This document shows, one piece after another, positions 26,125-35,057 of a stretch of 64,000 nucleotides of DNA. Source of the stretch: Acidimicrobiales bacterium (GTDB lineage Bacteria > Actinomycetota > Acidimicrobiia > Acidimicrobiales > JAHWLA01); contig DATLNE010000003.1 in NCBI GenBank assembly GCA_035536915.1, positions 53,207 through 117,206 on the forward strand, written 5' to 3'. The first letter of the stretch is position 1. The number at the start of each line of letters is the position of its first letter. The position numbers were made by a program, and so were the translations under genes. The notes under the pieces are model-generated. The model had not been told where the DNA came from and did no database searches. It worked only from the letters and a program-made list of their open reading frames with translations.

Positions 26125-26751
26125 GTGCCAGCATTGCCGGCCGTGGCGCAGCCTCCCGCCTTGACGATCGTTGCGGCGAACGAGGCGTCGTGGGACGACG
26201 TCGCTGCTGTGGTCCAGCCCGCGAGGTGCCATGGCGGGCACTGTTTCTGCCAGCGCTTCAAGGTCGGCGTACGCGACTGGGGCTCGGTGAGCGACGAAGA
26301 GCGGGCGTGGCTGCTTCGAGAGCAGACCGATTGCGGGAACGCCGGGTCGGCGACGACGAGCGGGCTGTTGGCGTACCGCGACGGCGAACCCGTGGGCTGG
26401 TGCAACGTCGAGCCCCGCAGCGCCTTTCCCGGCCTGCGCGGCTCGCGGGTGGTCTGGGCGGGACGCAACGAGGACACGTCGGCCGACGACGTGTGGGCGG
26501 TCACGTGCTTCGTGGTGCGGGTGGGCCATCGCCGCTCGCGGATCACCTACGCGCTGGCGGAGGCCGCTCGCGACCATGCCTTCGCCCAGGGGGCGCGCGC
26601 CGTCGAGGGCTACCCGATGGTCACCACGCCCGGACACGACGTCACGTGGGGCGAGTTGCACGTCGGCAGCCACAAGGTCTTCGCCGCCGCGGGCTTTGTC
26701 GAGGTCACCCGCCCGAGCGTCCGGCGGGCGGTCATGCGCATCGACCGCTGA
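26125..26751 (+). CDS. GNAT-family N-acetyltransferase
   Basis: 208 residues. The central part has the GNAT acetyl-CoA core pattern: 'GLLAYRDGEPVGWCNVEPRS', then strand 4 'VWAVTCFVVRVGHRRSRITY' with the pyrophosphate-binding loop, helix 'ALAEAARDHAFAQGARAVEG' and a C-terminal 'KVFAAAGFVEVTR'. The N-terminus has a Cys-rich patch 'RCHGGHCFCQRF' seen in a subgroup of actinobacterial acetyltransferases. Substrate unknown. GTG at 26125 is the likely start, with the N-terminal dozen residues uncertain. It is convergent with the patatin gene, with a 7-base gap. Confidence 0.82.
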   Translation: MPALPAVAQPPALTIVAANEASWDDVAAVVQPARCHGGHCFCQRFKVGVRDWGSVSDEERAWLLREQTDCGNAGSATTSGLLAYRDGEPVGWCNVEPRSAFPGLRGSRVVWAGRNEDTSADDVWAVTCFVVRVGHRRSRITYALAEAARDHAFAQGARAVEGYPMVTTPGHDVTWGELHVGSHKVFAAAGFVEVTRPSVRRAVMRIDR

Positions 26752-26758
26752 AGACGCC

Positions 26759-29700
26759 TCAGTCGCAGTCGAGGGCGTCGCCGACGCAGCGGGCCGCCTT
26801 CTTGACCTTGTCGAGGCAGGTGGGGTCCTTCGGCGGCTTCGACAGGGCTACCGCGGCGGCGGCCTGGTGGTGGCCGAGCGCCCGGTACGACTCGAACTGG
26901 CGGTGGTTGAAGACCTGGTCGCTGGTGGGGTCGTCGGGGAAGTCGGGCTCGGATTCGGCGAAGGCGTGCACGTCGAAGGGCATGTCGGCCGTCAGGTCGG
27001 CCTCGACGTAGTAGATAACGCCTTCGGCGGCCTTGGGGTGCCTGGTGTAGCGGAACGTGCCCTTGACCGCGCTCGCCGGAGCGAACGGCGCCACCTTGCT
27101 GTCGTCGGGCCTGCGGCGCAGCTCCCGCGTCGGTGCCGGGCTCGATGCCGCTGTCGGCCCTCGCAACGGCGAGGGGTCGAGTGTGAACTCCACCCCCAGT
27201 TCCTCGCGTGCGAGGGCCATGGCCTCGCCGATGGTGCCGAACGACATCGGCCCGTCGCCCGCACCCGAGATGCAGTAGATCTCGGTGCACCCGCGGCGGA
27301 GCAGTTCGACCAGGCCGAGGTTGTCCCAGTGGCCGCCGTCGGTCACGTAGAGGTAGCGCCGGTTGAAGGCGTATTTGTTGGTCAGCTCTCGCAGGAACCA
27401 GACCCAGTGCGGCCGGCGGAAGCGCCACCAGTCCCACTCGCTGTTGGCCTTCTCGGGCACGCGCACCCGGCACGGGTGCGGGATCCACACGCCGAGGCGG
27501 AGGTTGGCCAGGGCCAGCACGGTCCCGATGGGCCCGAGGTTGAACTTGCCCACGGCAGGCGAGAAAGCGGCGCCGGAGATGGCCATGGCCGATGCCAAGG
27601 TGACGTCGCGCTGGCGGCTCAGCGGCAACTGGTCGTAGTCGGTGGGCCGGTTGTAGCCCACCAGTGGCCCGCCGATCTCGGTGCTGCTGAACGTGAACGA
27701 CGCGGCGCGTCGGCCCGGTGGCACCCTGCCGTACTCGTTGAGGTTGACCGCGCAACAGGCGACGAGCTGGGGGCCGCCGGACGCTCCCAGGTCCTTCAGC
27801 TTGACCAGGGCGTCGTAGCGGCGGGGTGTGGCCTCGTCACCGTCGCGTCGGAGCAGGAAGGCCGACGACAGGCGCTCCTTGTAGAACGGGAACAGCGACC
27901 ACGAGTGGGCGTCGGCGGCCAGCGCGAACACCACCAGGCCGACGACGATGACGAGGAGCTCTTGCCAGTCGGTGAGGAAGGCCCACCACGGCAGCAGGTC
28001 GCGGATGAAGGCCAGCCCCATGAGCCGCCCGTTCGGCCCGTTGGCCGCCGCGAACTGGAGCGAGTTCACGAAGATCACGACGACCGAGACCAACGAGCCC
28101 AAGGCCACCGCGATCTTCATGGGGCTGGTCTCGTACCACTTCAGCTCTTTCTTCTTCTTCGACAGGCGCTCCCACGCCCGCTTGTAGAACGGCTTGGTGT
28201 CACCGGTCCCCGAGCCGTCCTTGCTCTTCGACGACGCCATGTACTGCCGGGCCGCGGTGAGCATCAGGGCCGCCAGGCCGCCGCCGGGGAGCAGGTAGTC
28301 GTAGAAGGCCGACCCGGCCACCGACTCGGCGGTCGCCTCGCCCGGCGATGCCAACGCCCGAGGCAGCCAGATGACGAGCCACGGCAGGGCCACGATCACC
28401 ACGAAGGCGACCAAGGCGGCCCCGCCCAGTGCCCGGCCGAGCGCACGGGTGACCTCGCCGTTGCGTCCTCGGGGGCGGAAGGCGGTGGCGCCGAGCGAGA
28501 CGAGCAGGGCCGCGCCCACCAGCCCGCCGACGAGCCCCCACATCCAGCCCTCGTACCCCGGGTACTTCATGGCCGCCGTCCCGCTGTGCACGCCGACCAG
28601 CGGCTGGCGGGCCACCTTGAACTGCCCCGGGCCCGGCACGTCGTTGCCGGTCACGAGCTCGTCGACGACGGCGACCTCGGGCTGCGTGTCGATCTCGGCC
28701 TTGCCCTCCAGCGCGGGGGTCCTGGCGGCGGCGACCACCACCTTGGGCTGGCGGACGACCTTCGCCTTGCCTTCCTGCACCTCGACGATGCCGGGCTCCT
28801 CCGGTATCTGTGTGGCGCCCACGCACAGGTCGACCTGCGTGGCCCGGTGCGGCTCGTAGAAACAGGCGGTGTCGCCCTTGTCGGTGGGAACCAGGGTGAT
28901 CGCATAGCGGGTGATGCCGGGCTTGTCGGCACCGGTGTCGACCGTGCCCTGGCGGGTGAGCGGGGCCACTGCCATCTCGACGTCGGCGTTGCGGGCAAGC
29001 AGGGCGGGCTTGCCACCCCGCAGCTCGGGATGCAGGCCGTGCATGGCCCATCCGACCGGGCGCGACACGCCGGCCACCAGGACAACGACGAGCAGGAGGT
29101 TCACGATCAGGCCCGAGAGCAAGCGCGAGACCCCGGCGATGCCGCCCTTGGTGTCGGGCACCAGGTACGAGGAGTGGTTGCGGAACCACCGCTCCTCCGG
29201 CGACCCCGGTGCCCAGCGGGGCGGGTCCGCGGGCGCCGTCTCTGTCTGCGACAGTGCCCAGCCGGCGGCCAGGTAGCCGCCACCCGAGGCGGCCGTCAGG
29301 TACTTGGCCTTGTCGAGCTTGCCCTCGGCACGGAGGAGTTGCAGGGCGCCGAGGGAGAACGCCGCCGAGCGCACGCCGCCCCCCGACAGGCAGACGCCGA
29401 CGCGAGGCTCACCGGCCTTGTTGGCACACCGGCACCCATCGGCGCACTTCTTCTTGGTGCACTTCTCCGGCGGGTCCCAGTCCTTGGCGTTCAGGTGCTC
29501 AGGCCTGTCGGTGGAGTGGCCCAGCCGCAGAGGGGCGCGCCACGAGCGCACCAACGCCAGGGTCAGCAACGTCAGGATCGCGGACCCGAGCAAGGCCCAC
29601 TTCACCAGCCCTGCGGCCAGCATCCAGTCGAGGTTCTGCTCGATCGCCCTGCCGTCGACGGCGGCCAGGAGGTAGCCGTTCTCCACGACGTCGGCCAGCA

Positions 29701-30007
29701 CGCCGCCGGTCAGGAGCAGCGCGCCCGCCGTGGCGCCCGGGTGCCGTCGGCTCCGATGGCGGGGGTCACGCACGAGCGAGAACAAGGCCCAGCCGAAGGC
29801 GAGGTAGGCAGCCATGAAGGCGAAGTCGACGGTGGCCGCCCGTCGCAGCTTCACCTGGTCGAAGGCGCCAAAGGCTTCCGGCGATGTCGTCAGCTGTGCC
29901 CGGGCAAGGTCGGGTGACGCCTTGGCGAGGACGACGAGCACGACGACCGTCACGGCGCCGAAAAACGCCGCGGTGGCCACCCGGTGCTTGCTCATCAAGG
30001 TCCGCAT
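26759..30007 (-). CDS. Membrane-embedded patatin-like phospholipase
   Basis: 1082 residues. Four hydrophobic helices in the first 155 residues lead to a Cys-rich stretch ('CTKKKCADGCRCANK') and the patatin oxyanion/nucleophile region 'VCLSGGGVRSAAFSLG' (about 205) and 'LTAASGGGYLAAGW'. About 450 residues with several further membrane helices are inserted before the rest of the fold, which ends with the catalytic Asp in 'VTDGGHWDNLGLVELL' (about 893). Patatins are lipid acyl hydrolases using a Ser-Asp dyad. The split domain with an embedded membrane module is unusual. ATG at 30007 or the internal ATG four codons on. It lies 51 bases after bsaP on the same strand and may be read from the biotin operon. 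Confidence 0.82.
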   Translation of the reverse strand: MRTLMSKHRVATAAFFGAVTVVVLVVLAKASPDLARAQLTTSPEAFGAFDQVKLRRAATVDFAFMAAYLAFGWALFSLVRDPRHRSRRHPGATAGALLLTGGVLADVVENGYLLAAVDGRAIEQNLDWMLAAGLVKWALLGSAILTLLTLALVRSWRAPLRLGHSTDRPEHLNAKDWDPPEKCTKKKCADGCRCANKAGEPRVGVCLSGGGVRSAAFSLGALQLLRAEGKLDKAKYLTAASGGGYLAAGWALSQTETAPADPPRWAPGSPEERWFRNHSSYLVPDTKGGIAGVSRLLSGLIVNLLLVVVLVAGVSRPVGWAMHGLHPELRGGKPALLARNADVEMAVAPLTRQGTVDTGADKPGITRYAITLVPTDKGDTACFYEPHRATQVDLCVGATQIPEEPGIVEVQEGKAKVVRQPKVVVAAARTPALEGKAEIDTQPEVAVVDELVTGNDVPGPGQFKVARQPLVGVHSGTAAMKYPGYEGWMWGLVGGLVGAALLVSLGATAFRPRGRNGEVTRALGRALGGAALVAFVVIVALPWLVIWLPRALASPGEATAESVAGSAFYDYLLPGGGLAALMLTAARQYMASSKSKDGSGTGDTKPFYKRAWERLSKKKKELKWYETSPMKIAVALGSLVSVVVIFVNSLQFAAANGPNGRLMGLAFIRDLLPWWAFLTDWQELLVIVVGLVVFALAADAHSWSLFPFYKERLSSAFLLRRDGDEATPRRYDALVKLKDLGASGGPQLVACCAVNLNEYGRVPPGRRAASFTFSSTEIGGPLVGYNRPTDYDQLPLSRQRDVTLASAMAISGAAFSPAVGKFNLGPIGTVLALANLRLGVWIPHPCRVRVPEKANSEWDWWRFRRPHWVWFLRELTNKYAFNRRYLYVTDGGHWDNLGLVELLRRGCTEIYCISGAGDGPMSFGTIGEAMALAREELGVEFTLDPSPLRGPTAASSPAPTRELRRRPDDSKVAPFAPASAVKGTFRYTRHPKAAEGVIYYVEADLTADMPFDVHAFAESEPDFPDDPTSDQVFNHRQFESYRALGHHQAAAAVALSKPPKDPTCLDKVKKAARCVGDALDCD

Positions 30008-30058
30008 CGGCTTCGCCCCCTCTGTGCGCTCGGCTGGCGGAAGGGTAGTGCCGACGCC

Positions 30059-30214
30059 CTACGCGACATCACCATGGTCGCGGCAGCGCGAGGTCATCGA
30101 CCCGGGGGTGACGTAGACGGTGAGGCGGCGGCCGCACGTCGGGCAGAAGCGCGGCGGGTCGAGCTCGCGGCCACAGCCCTCACACGACGCCGAGCCGCAC
30201 CCTGTGCAATGCAC
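30059..30214 (-). CDS. bsaP: Biotin synthase auxiliary protein, 51 residues
   Basis: A short gene whose start GTG (30214-30212) directly follows the TAG stop of bioB, in the same frame. The product has four CxxC-like Cys positions at the start (Cys3, 6, 11, 14) and then 'LDPPRFCPTCGRRLTVYVTP', then 'GSMTSRCRDHG'. This matches the small actinobacterial proteins encoded directly after bioB (Rv1590 in M. tuberculosis), reported to support biotin synthase by restoring its iron-sulfur cluster. It is shorter than Rv1590 at the N-terminus. Family assignment rests on the 'PPRxCxxCxRR' and 'TxRCxxHG' patterns and the position, and is strong; the detailed role here is from the family. Confidence 0.8.
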   Translation of the reverse strand: MHCTGCGSASCEGCGRELDPPRFCPTCGRRLTVYVTPGSMTSRCRDHGDVA

Positions 30215-31225
30215 CTACAACACCTTGGAAAGCACGCCCACTGGCATGCGCAGGTCGGCCAGCATCTGCAGGTCCTCCTCGGGCTTGCGGCCCAAGGTGG
30301 TGAGGTAGTTGCCCACGATGAGGGCGTTGATCCCCGACGTCATGCCCAGCGCCTGCAGTTCCCGCAGGGTGATCTCGCGCCCGCCCGCCAGCCGCAGGAT
30401 GACGCCGGGCAGGGCCAGGCGGAACAGGGCGATCCAGCGGATGGCCTCAAGCGCCCCCACCGGGCGGCGCACCTGCAGCGGCGTGCCGGGTCGCGGGTTC
30501 AAGAAGTTGATCGGCACCTCGGCCGGGTCGACGGCCCGCAATTGCTCCAGCAACTCGATGCGTTGCTCGTCGCTCTCCCCCATGCCCAGCAAGGCGCCGC
30601 AGCACAGCTCCATGCCGTGCTCGCGCACCAGGGCGCAGGTATCGAAGCGCTCCTCCCACGAATGGGTGGTGACGACCTGCGGGAAGAACGAGCGAGCCGT
30701 CTCCAGGTTGTGGTTGTAGCGGTGCACGCCCGCATCGGCCAGGCGCTGGGCCTGCGAGCGGTCGAGGATGCCCGCCGAGACGGCCACGTTGAGCCCGGTC
30801 TCCTCCCGCACCAGCGGGACCATCTCCAAGATGTTGGCCAGTGTGTGCTCGTCGGGGCCGCGCACGGCGAGCACGATGCAGAACTCCGACGCGCCCAGCT
30901 CCTTGGTCTCCTCGGCCGCCCGCAGCACTTCTTCCTTGGTGAGCAGCGGCGTAGCCTTCACCGGCGACTCGAACTTGGCCGACTGCGAGCAGAAGTGGCA
31001 GTCCTCGGGGCACCCGCCGGTCTTGGCCGAGAGGATTCCTTCCACCTCGACGGCGTCGCCGCACCAGGCCAGGCGCACCTCGTGCGCCAGCGCGGCGAGC
31101 GCGGGCACCGAGGCGTCGGGCACGGCAGCCAGCGCTCGCAGCTCGTCGCCCGACAACTGGCGGCGTTCGTCGAGCAGGGCCGTGGCGGCGGCGGCGAACA
31201 AGTGGCGGGGGTCAGACCCTGACAT
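30215..31225 (-). CDS. bioB: Biotin synthase
   Basis: 336 residues, radical SAM enzyme that inserts sulfur into dethiobiotin, the last step of biotin synthesis. The radical SAM cluster ligands are in 'GGCPEDCHFCSQSAKF' (Cys72, Cys76, Cys79). Also seen are 'GILDRSQAQRLADAGVHRYN', 'NHNLETARSFFPQ', 'CCGALLGMGES' and 'NFLNPRPGTPL', with the Arg/Cys positions of the auxiliary cluster. ATG at 31225 overlaps the end of bioD by 14 bases. The stop TAG is immediately followed in frame by the GTG of bsaP. Confidence 0.96.
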   Translation of the reverse strand: MSGSDPRHLFAAAATALLDERRQLSGDELRALAAVPDASVPALAALAHEVRLAWCGDAVEVEGILSAKTGGCPEDCHFCSQSAKFESPVKATPLLTKEEVLRAAEETKELGASEFCIVLAVRGPDEHTLANILEMVPLVREETGLNVAVSAGILDRSQAQRLADAGVHRYNHNLETARSFFPQVVTTHSWEERFDTCALVREHGMELCCGALLGMGESDEQRIELLEQLRAVDPAEVPINFLNPRPGTPLQVRRPVGALEAIRWIALFRLALPGVILRLAGGREITLRELQALGMTSGINALIVGNYLTTLGRKPEEDLQMLADLRMPVGVLSKVL

Positions 31226-31805
31226 GCAACAGCCTTTCCAGGTCGGCGACGTCGACGGCGACTTCGAAGCCGTCGCGGCGCAGGTACACGAGGTTGCGGC
31301 GACAAGCGAGGTCGTTGTCGTCGTAGCGGTTGAGGAACACGACGACCGGGCCGGGCAGCACGCCCGCCGAGAGGCGCACGTCGTTGATGGCGCCGAGGCC
31401 CCCATGCGCGACCAGCACGGTGACGTCGGGGCGCACGGCCTCGACCAGTGCCACGGTGTCGCCGTCGCTCGCCAACGGCGAACGCACGCCGCCCGCGCCC
31501 TCGACCAGCAACGCGTCGGCCGTCGGTTGTTCGGCCACCAGGTCGGCCAGGGTGAACGGCGGCTGGCCCAACTCGTCGGCTGCCTCAGGCGGCGCCAAGG
31601 GCACGGGGTACCACCGGTGCGGCGGGCATACCTCGTGCGGCGACTGGCCGGTGGCGGCGGCCAGCACCTCGGCGTCGGTGAGCCCGTTGCCGGGCACGAA
31701 CGACTGGGCGGGCTTCCACGCCGTGGCACCGAGCAGCGGCGCCAGTTGCGCTGCGAGCCACGTCTTGCCGACGTCGGTGCCGGTGCCTGCCACCACCACC
31801 TTCAT
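31212..31805 (-). CDS. bioD: Dethiobiotin synthetase
   Basis: 197 residues. ATP-dependent carboxylation of diaminopelargonate to form the ureido ring of dethiobiotin. The P-loop is 'GTGTDVGKTW' (from 7; Val replaces the usual Thr), followed by 'ATAWKPAQSF' with the substrate-binding Lys, and 'LVEGAGGVRSPL'. The ATG at 31805 overlaps the stop of bioF as ATGA, so translation is coupled. Slightly shorter than E. coli BioD but complete in motifs. Confidence 0.94.
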   Translation of the reverse strand: MKVVVAGTGTDVGKTWLAAQLAPLLGATAWKPAQSFVPGNGLTDAEVLAAATGQSPHEVCPPHRWYPVPLAPPEAADELGQPPFTLADLVAEQPTADALLVEGAGGVRSPLASDGDTVALVEAVRPDVTVLVAHGGLGAINDVRLSAGVLPGPVVVFLNRYDDNDLACRRNLVYLRRDGFEVAVDVADLERLLHVRV

Positions 31806-32869
31806 CGCGCCACCGCGGCGAAGTGGGGCGCCAGTGCGGCCACCAGGCGGCTGACCTGCTCGTCGGTGTGGGCGGCCGACAGGGCCACGCGCAGTCGCGA
31901 CGTGCCCGGCGGGACGGTCGGCGGCCGGATGGCCGGCACCACCAGGCCCTCGTCGAGCAACGCGGCCGAGGCGGCCAGCGCCGCCTCTTCGGAGCCGAGC
32001 ACCACGGGCACGATGGGCGACGGGTTGCCGGGCGCCACTCGCTCGACCGAGGTGCGAAGGCGCGTACGCAACGCCTCGCCTTCGGGCGACCGGACGATGC
32101 GCAATGCGGCGCCCGCCGCCGCCGCCACTGCGGGGGGCAGTGCGGTGGAGAAGATGAACGGGCGGGCCCGGTTCACCAACAGGTCGACGAACACGCGGGG
32201 GCCGACCACGAAGCCGCCCACGCTGCCCAGCGCCTTCGACAACGTGCCCACCCGCAGCACGTGCGGCGGCACCGAACGGCCGAACACGTCGTGGGCTTCG
32301 TCGAGCACGAGGAGGGCGCCCGCCCGGTCGCACAAGGCGACCAGCCCGTCGACATCGGCCACGTCGCCGTCCATGGAGAACACCGAGTCGCTGACCACGA
32401 TCGAGCGCGGGCCGATCATCGACGCCAGGTGGTCGAGGTCGTTGTGCCGGTAGACCGCCACCTGGGCGCGGGCCAGGCGGGCGCCGTCGACGATCGACGC
32501 GTGGTTGAGCTCGTCCGACAGCACTCTGGCGTCGGCGGCGCCGAAGGTGGCCAGCACCCCAACGTTGGCCGCATAGCCGGTCGGGAACAGCAGAGCCGCC
32601 TCGGTCCCCTTCCACGCCGCGAGTTCGGCTTCGAGCTCGTCGTGAACCGGGCGTGAACCGACCACCAGGCGAGAGGCGCCTGCGCCGGTCCCCCATCGAG
32701 CCGTGGCCTCGCAGGCGGCGGCCACCACCGCAGGGTGCGACGACAGGCCCAGGTAGTCGTTGGACGCAAACGAGACCAACGAGTCCCAGTCGTAGGTGCG
32801 CACCTGGCGCCACCGGCCGGCGGCACGGATGGAAGCGGCCTCGGCGGCCGCCCACGACGCCCAGCTCAT
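31802..32869 (-). CDS. bioF: 8-amino-7-oxononanoate synthase
   Basis: 355 residues, PLP enzyme of the alpha-oxoamine synthase family that condenses pimeloyl thioester with L-alanine. Motifs: 'SFASNDYLGLSSHP', 'GAGASRLVVGS', 'LLFPTGYAANVGVL', 'DELNHASIVDG', 'VLDEAHDVFG' and the PLP Lys in 'GTLSKALGSVGGF' (Lys212). ATG at 32869 overlaps the bioA stop as ATGA, and its own stop overlaps bioD in the same way. No gene for making the pimeloyl moiety (bioC, bioH, bioI) is in the window. Confidence 0.94.
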   Translation of the reverse strand: MSWASWAAAEAASIRAAGRWRQVRTYDWDSLVSFASNDYLGLSSHPAVVAAACEATARWGTGAGASRLVVGSRPVHDELEAELAAWKGTEAALLFPTGYAANVGVLATFGAADARVLSDELNHASIVDGARLARAQVAVYRHNDLDHLASMIGPRSIVVSDSVFSMDGDVADVDGLVALCDRAGALLVLDEAHDVFGRSVPPHVLRVGTLSKALGSVGGFVVGPRVFVDLLVNRARPFIFSTALPPAVAAAAGAALRIVRSPEGEALRTRLRTSVERVAPGNPSPIVPVVLGSEEAALAASAALLDEGLVVPAIRPPTVPPGTSRLRVALSAAHTDEQVSRLVAALAPHFAAVAR

Positions 32870-34104
32870 GGCGCGAGCGCGGCGGCCACGCGGTCGAGGT
32901 CGTCAGCGGTCGAGGTCAACGGCGGCACCAACACCACGCACTCCCCCAGCGACCGCAACAACACGCCGCGTTCCACGGCGCGGGCGCACACGGCGCGGGC
33001 ATCTCGTCCGGACGGCGCGTCGAAGGCGGCCAGCAGGCCACACGTCCGGGCGCCCGGTCGACCCGCGAGCAACGCGGCCAGTTCCACCGAACGGGCGCGC
33101 ACGTTGGCGAGCACGTCCCACTCGTCGAGCAGTTGCAGGTGCCGCAGGGCCACGGCGGCGGCCAGTGCGTTCCCTCCGTAGGAGTGCCCGTGGTACAGCG
33201 TCTTGGGGCCGAGGTCGTCGCCCACGAAGGCGTCGAACACGCGCTGCGAGGCGACGGTGGCCGACATGGGCAGGTACCCGCCGGTGATGCCCTTGCCCAG
33301 GCACAGCAGGTCGGGGCGCACGCCGCACTGCTCGGAGGCGAACAGCGTGCCGGTGCGGCCGAAGCCCACGGCCACCTCGTCGCAGATCACCAGCACGCCC
33401 GCCCGTTGGGCCGCGTCGACCACTCGTCGCACGTCGTCGGGGGCAGCCATGCGCATTCCGGCCGCCCCTTGTACCAACGGCTCCAGCACCACCGCCGCCA
33501 GCGTGGAGGCGTGCGCGTCGATGGCGGCGACGGCAGCGGCGGCCCAGTCCGGTGACGCGTAACCAGGGGTGCGCACCACGGGGAAGCGCAGCGGGTCGAA
33601 GAGGTCGACGCCGAAGCCGTCGTCGCCCACCGACATCGAGCCCACCGTGTCGCCGTGGTAGGCGCCGCCGAGGGCGAGGTAGCGCGTACGCCCGCCGACC
33701 CCGCAGTTGACCCAGTACTGGAAGGCGATCTTCAGGGCTTGCTCGACCGCGGCGGCGCCGTCGGAGGCGAACAGCACATGGGCGCCGTCGACCGGCACCC
33801 GGGCGGCCAAGGCTTCGGCGAACTCGACCACCACCCGGTTGCCGTTGCCCAACATGGTGGAGTGCGCCACTCGGCCCACCTGCGCCACCAAGGCGGCGTC
33901 GAGCTCGGGCACGCGATGGCCCAAGGTCGTCACCCACAACGACGAGATGGCGTCGAAGTACCGCCGGCCGTCGACGTCTATCAGCTCACGGCCTTCGGCT
34001 CGTTCCACCATCAACGGGGCGTTGTCGGCGTAGGCCGCCATCTGCGTGAAGCCGTGCCACACCACGGCGGCGTCCCGCTTGATCCACTCGTCTCCGGACT
34101 CCAC
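32866..34104 (-). CDS. bioA: DAPA aminotransferase
   Basis: 412 residues, class III PLP aminotransferase that converts 7-keto-8-aminopelargonate to 7,8-diaminopelargonate with SAM as amino donor. Motifs: 'DGRRYFDAISSLWVTTLGH', 'FASDGAAAVEQALKIAFQYW', 'LGGAYHGDTVGSMSVG', 'ICDEVAVGFGRTG' and the PLP Lys in 'CLGKGITGGYLPMS' (Lys271). The 'SLWVTTLGH' and 'YHGDTVG' patterns separate BioA from other class III enzymes. GTG at 34104 is the first gene of the operon. A promoter must lie in the 131-base gap to the divergent SGNH gene; I find no clear BirA or BioQ operator there. Confidence 0.94.
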   Translation of the reverse strand: MESGDEWIKRDAAVVWHGFTQMAAYADNAPLMVERAEGRELIDVDGRRYFDAISSLWVTTLGHRVPELDAALVAQVGRVAHSTMLGNGNRVVVEFAEALAARVPVDGAHVLFASDGAAAVEQALKIAFQYWVNCGVGGRTRYLALGGAYHGDTVGSMSVGDDGFGVDLFDPLRFPVVRTPGYASPDWAAAAVAAIDAHASTLAAVVLEPLVQGAAGMRMAAPDDVRRVVDAAQRAGVLVICDEVAVGFGRTGTLFASEQCGVRPDLLCLGKGITGGYLPMSATVASQRVFDAFVGDDLGPKTLYHGHSYGGNALAAAVALRHLQLLDEWDVLANVRARSVELAALLAGRPGARTCGLLAAFDAPSGRDARAVCARAVERGVLLRSLGECVVLVPPLTSTADDLDRVAAALAP

Positions 34105-34235
34105 GAGCGGCGATGCTTACGACCGCGCCACCTCGCGGGCAACTCGGCCCGGCGGTGGCTACGATGCCCCGACCGGTCGCCGCCCTCTTGTCGTCCTTGC
34201 CCGCCGGCATCCATACCTACGACAAGGGGGGAACC

Positions 34236-35057
34236 TTGCGACGTCACCTGTACGGCCTTGCGGCCGTCGTCCTGCTGCTCACGCTTGCTCCGCAACCTGC
34301 GGCGCACGCCGTGCCACCGATCCCGAGCTCCATGGCTTCGCTCGGCGATTCCATCACCCGCGGCTTCAACGCCAACGGCTGGTTCGTCGACCATCCCAGC
34401 CGCTCGTTCTCGACCGGCGACAACAGCACCGTCAACAGCCACTACCTACGCATCAAGTCGAAGAACTCGGCCATCACCGGCAAGAACTTCAACTACGCCA
34501 CATCGGGCGCCGAGATGATCGACCTCAACGCCCAGGTGCAGAACGCCGTCAACGCCGGCGTGCAGTACGTCACCATCGAACTCGGCGCCAATGATGTCTG
34601 CGCCTCGACCGAAGCCGGGATGACGCCGGTGGCGACGTACCGCAGCCAGCTCGACCAAGCGCTGGCGACGCTCAAGGCGGGGCTGCCAAACGCTGCCGTC
34701 GCCGTCATCAGCATCCCGTCGGTGTACCGCCTCTGGGACATCGGCAAGAACAGCTCCTCGGCCCGTTCGGCGTGGAGCGGCTACAACATCTGCCAGTCGA
34801 TGCTGGCCAACCCGCAGTCGACCGCCCAGGCCGACGTGGACCGCCGCAACCGCGTTCGCCAGCGCAACATCGACTTCAACACCCAGTTGGAGCAGGCGTG
34901 CACGGCGTACGGGGCCAACTGCGACTTCGACGGCAACGCCGTTTTCAACTACCCGTTCGCGCTCAGCCACATGAGCAGTTGGGACTACTTCCACCCCAAC
35001 ACGAGCGGCCAAGCAGTGCTGGCGCAGCAGTCGTACGCCAACGGGTTCAACTGGTAG
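34236..35057 (+). CDS. Secreted SGNH/GDSL hydrolase
   Basis: 273 residues. A signal peptide (RRHLYGLAAVVLLLTLAP, cleavage near 'AAHA-VPP') precedes an SGNH esterase domain: block I 'MASLGDSITRGFN' with nucleophile Ser39, block III 'IELGANDVCAST' and block V 'SWDYFHPNTSGQ' with the Asp-x-x-His pair. Exported family members act as lipases or as deacetylases of polysaccharides. Start is TTG at 34236 with AAGGGGGG just upstream; codons further upstream lack any signal-peptide pattern. The 3' end overlaps the stop of the convergent phosphatase gene by 11 bases. Confidence 0.87.
   Translation: MRRHLYGLAAVVLLLTLAPQPAAHAVPPIPSSMASLGDSITRGFNANGWFVDHPSRSFSTGDNSTVNSHYLRIKSKNSAITGKNFNYATSGAEMIDLNAQVQNAVNAGVQYVTIELGANDVCASTEAGMTPVATYRSQLDQALATLKAGLPNAAVAVISIPSVYRLWDIGKNSSSARSAWSGYNICQSMLANPQSTAQADVDRRNRVRQRNIDFNTQLEQACTAYGANCDFDGNAVFNYPFALSHMSSWDYFHPNTSGQAVLAQQSYANGFNW

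Noticed and set aside
34105..34235. BirA/BioQ-type operator before bioA
   Set aside because: No dyad resembling known biotin operators could be seen in the gap.
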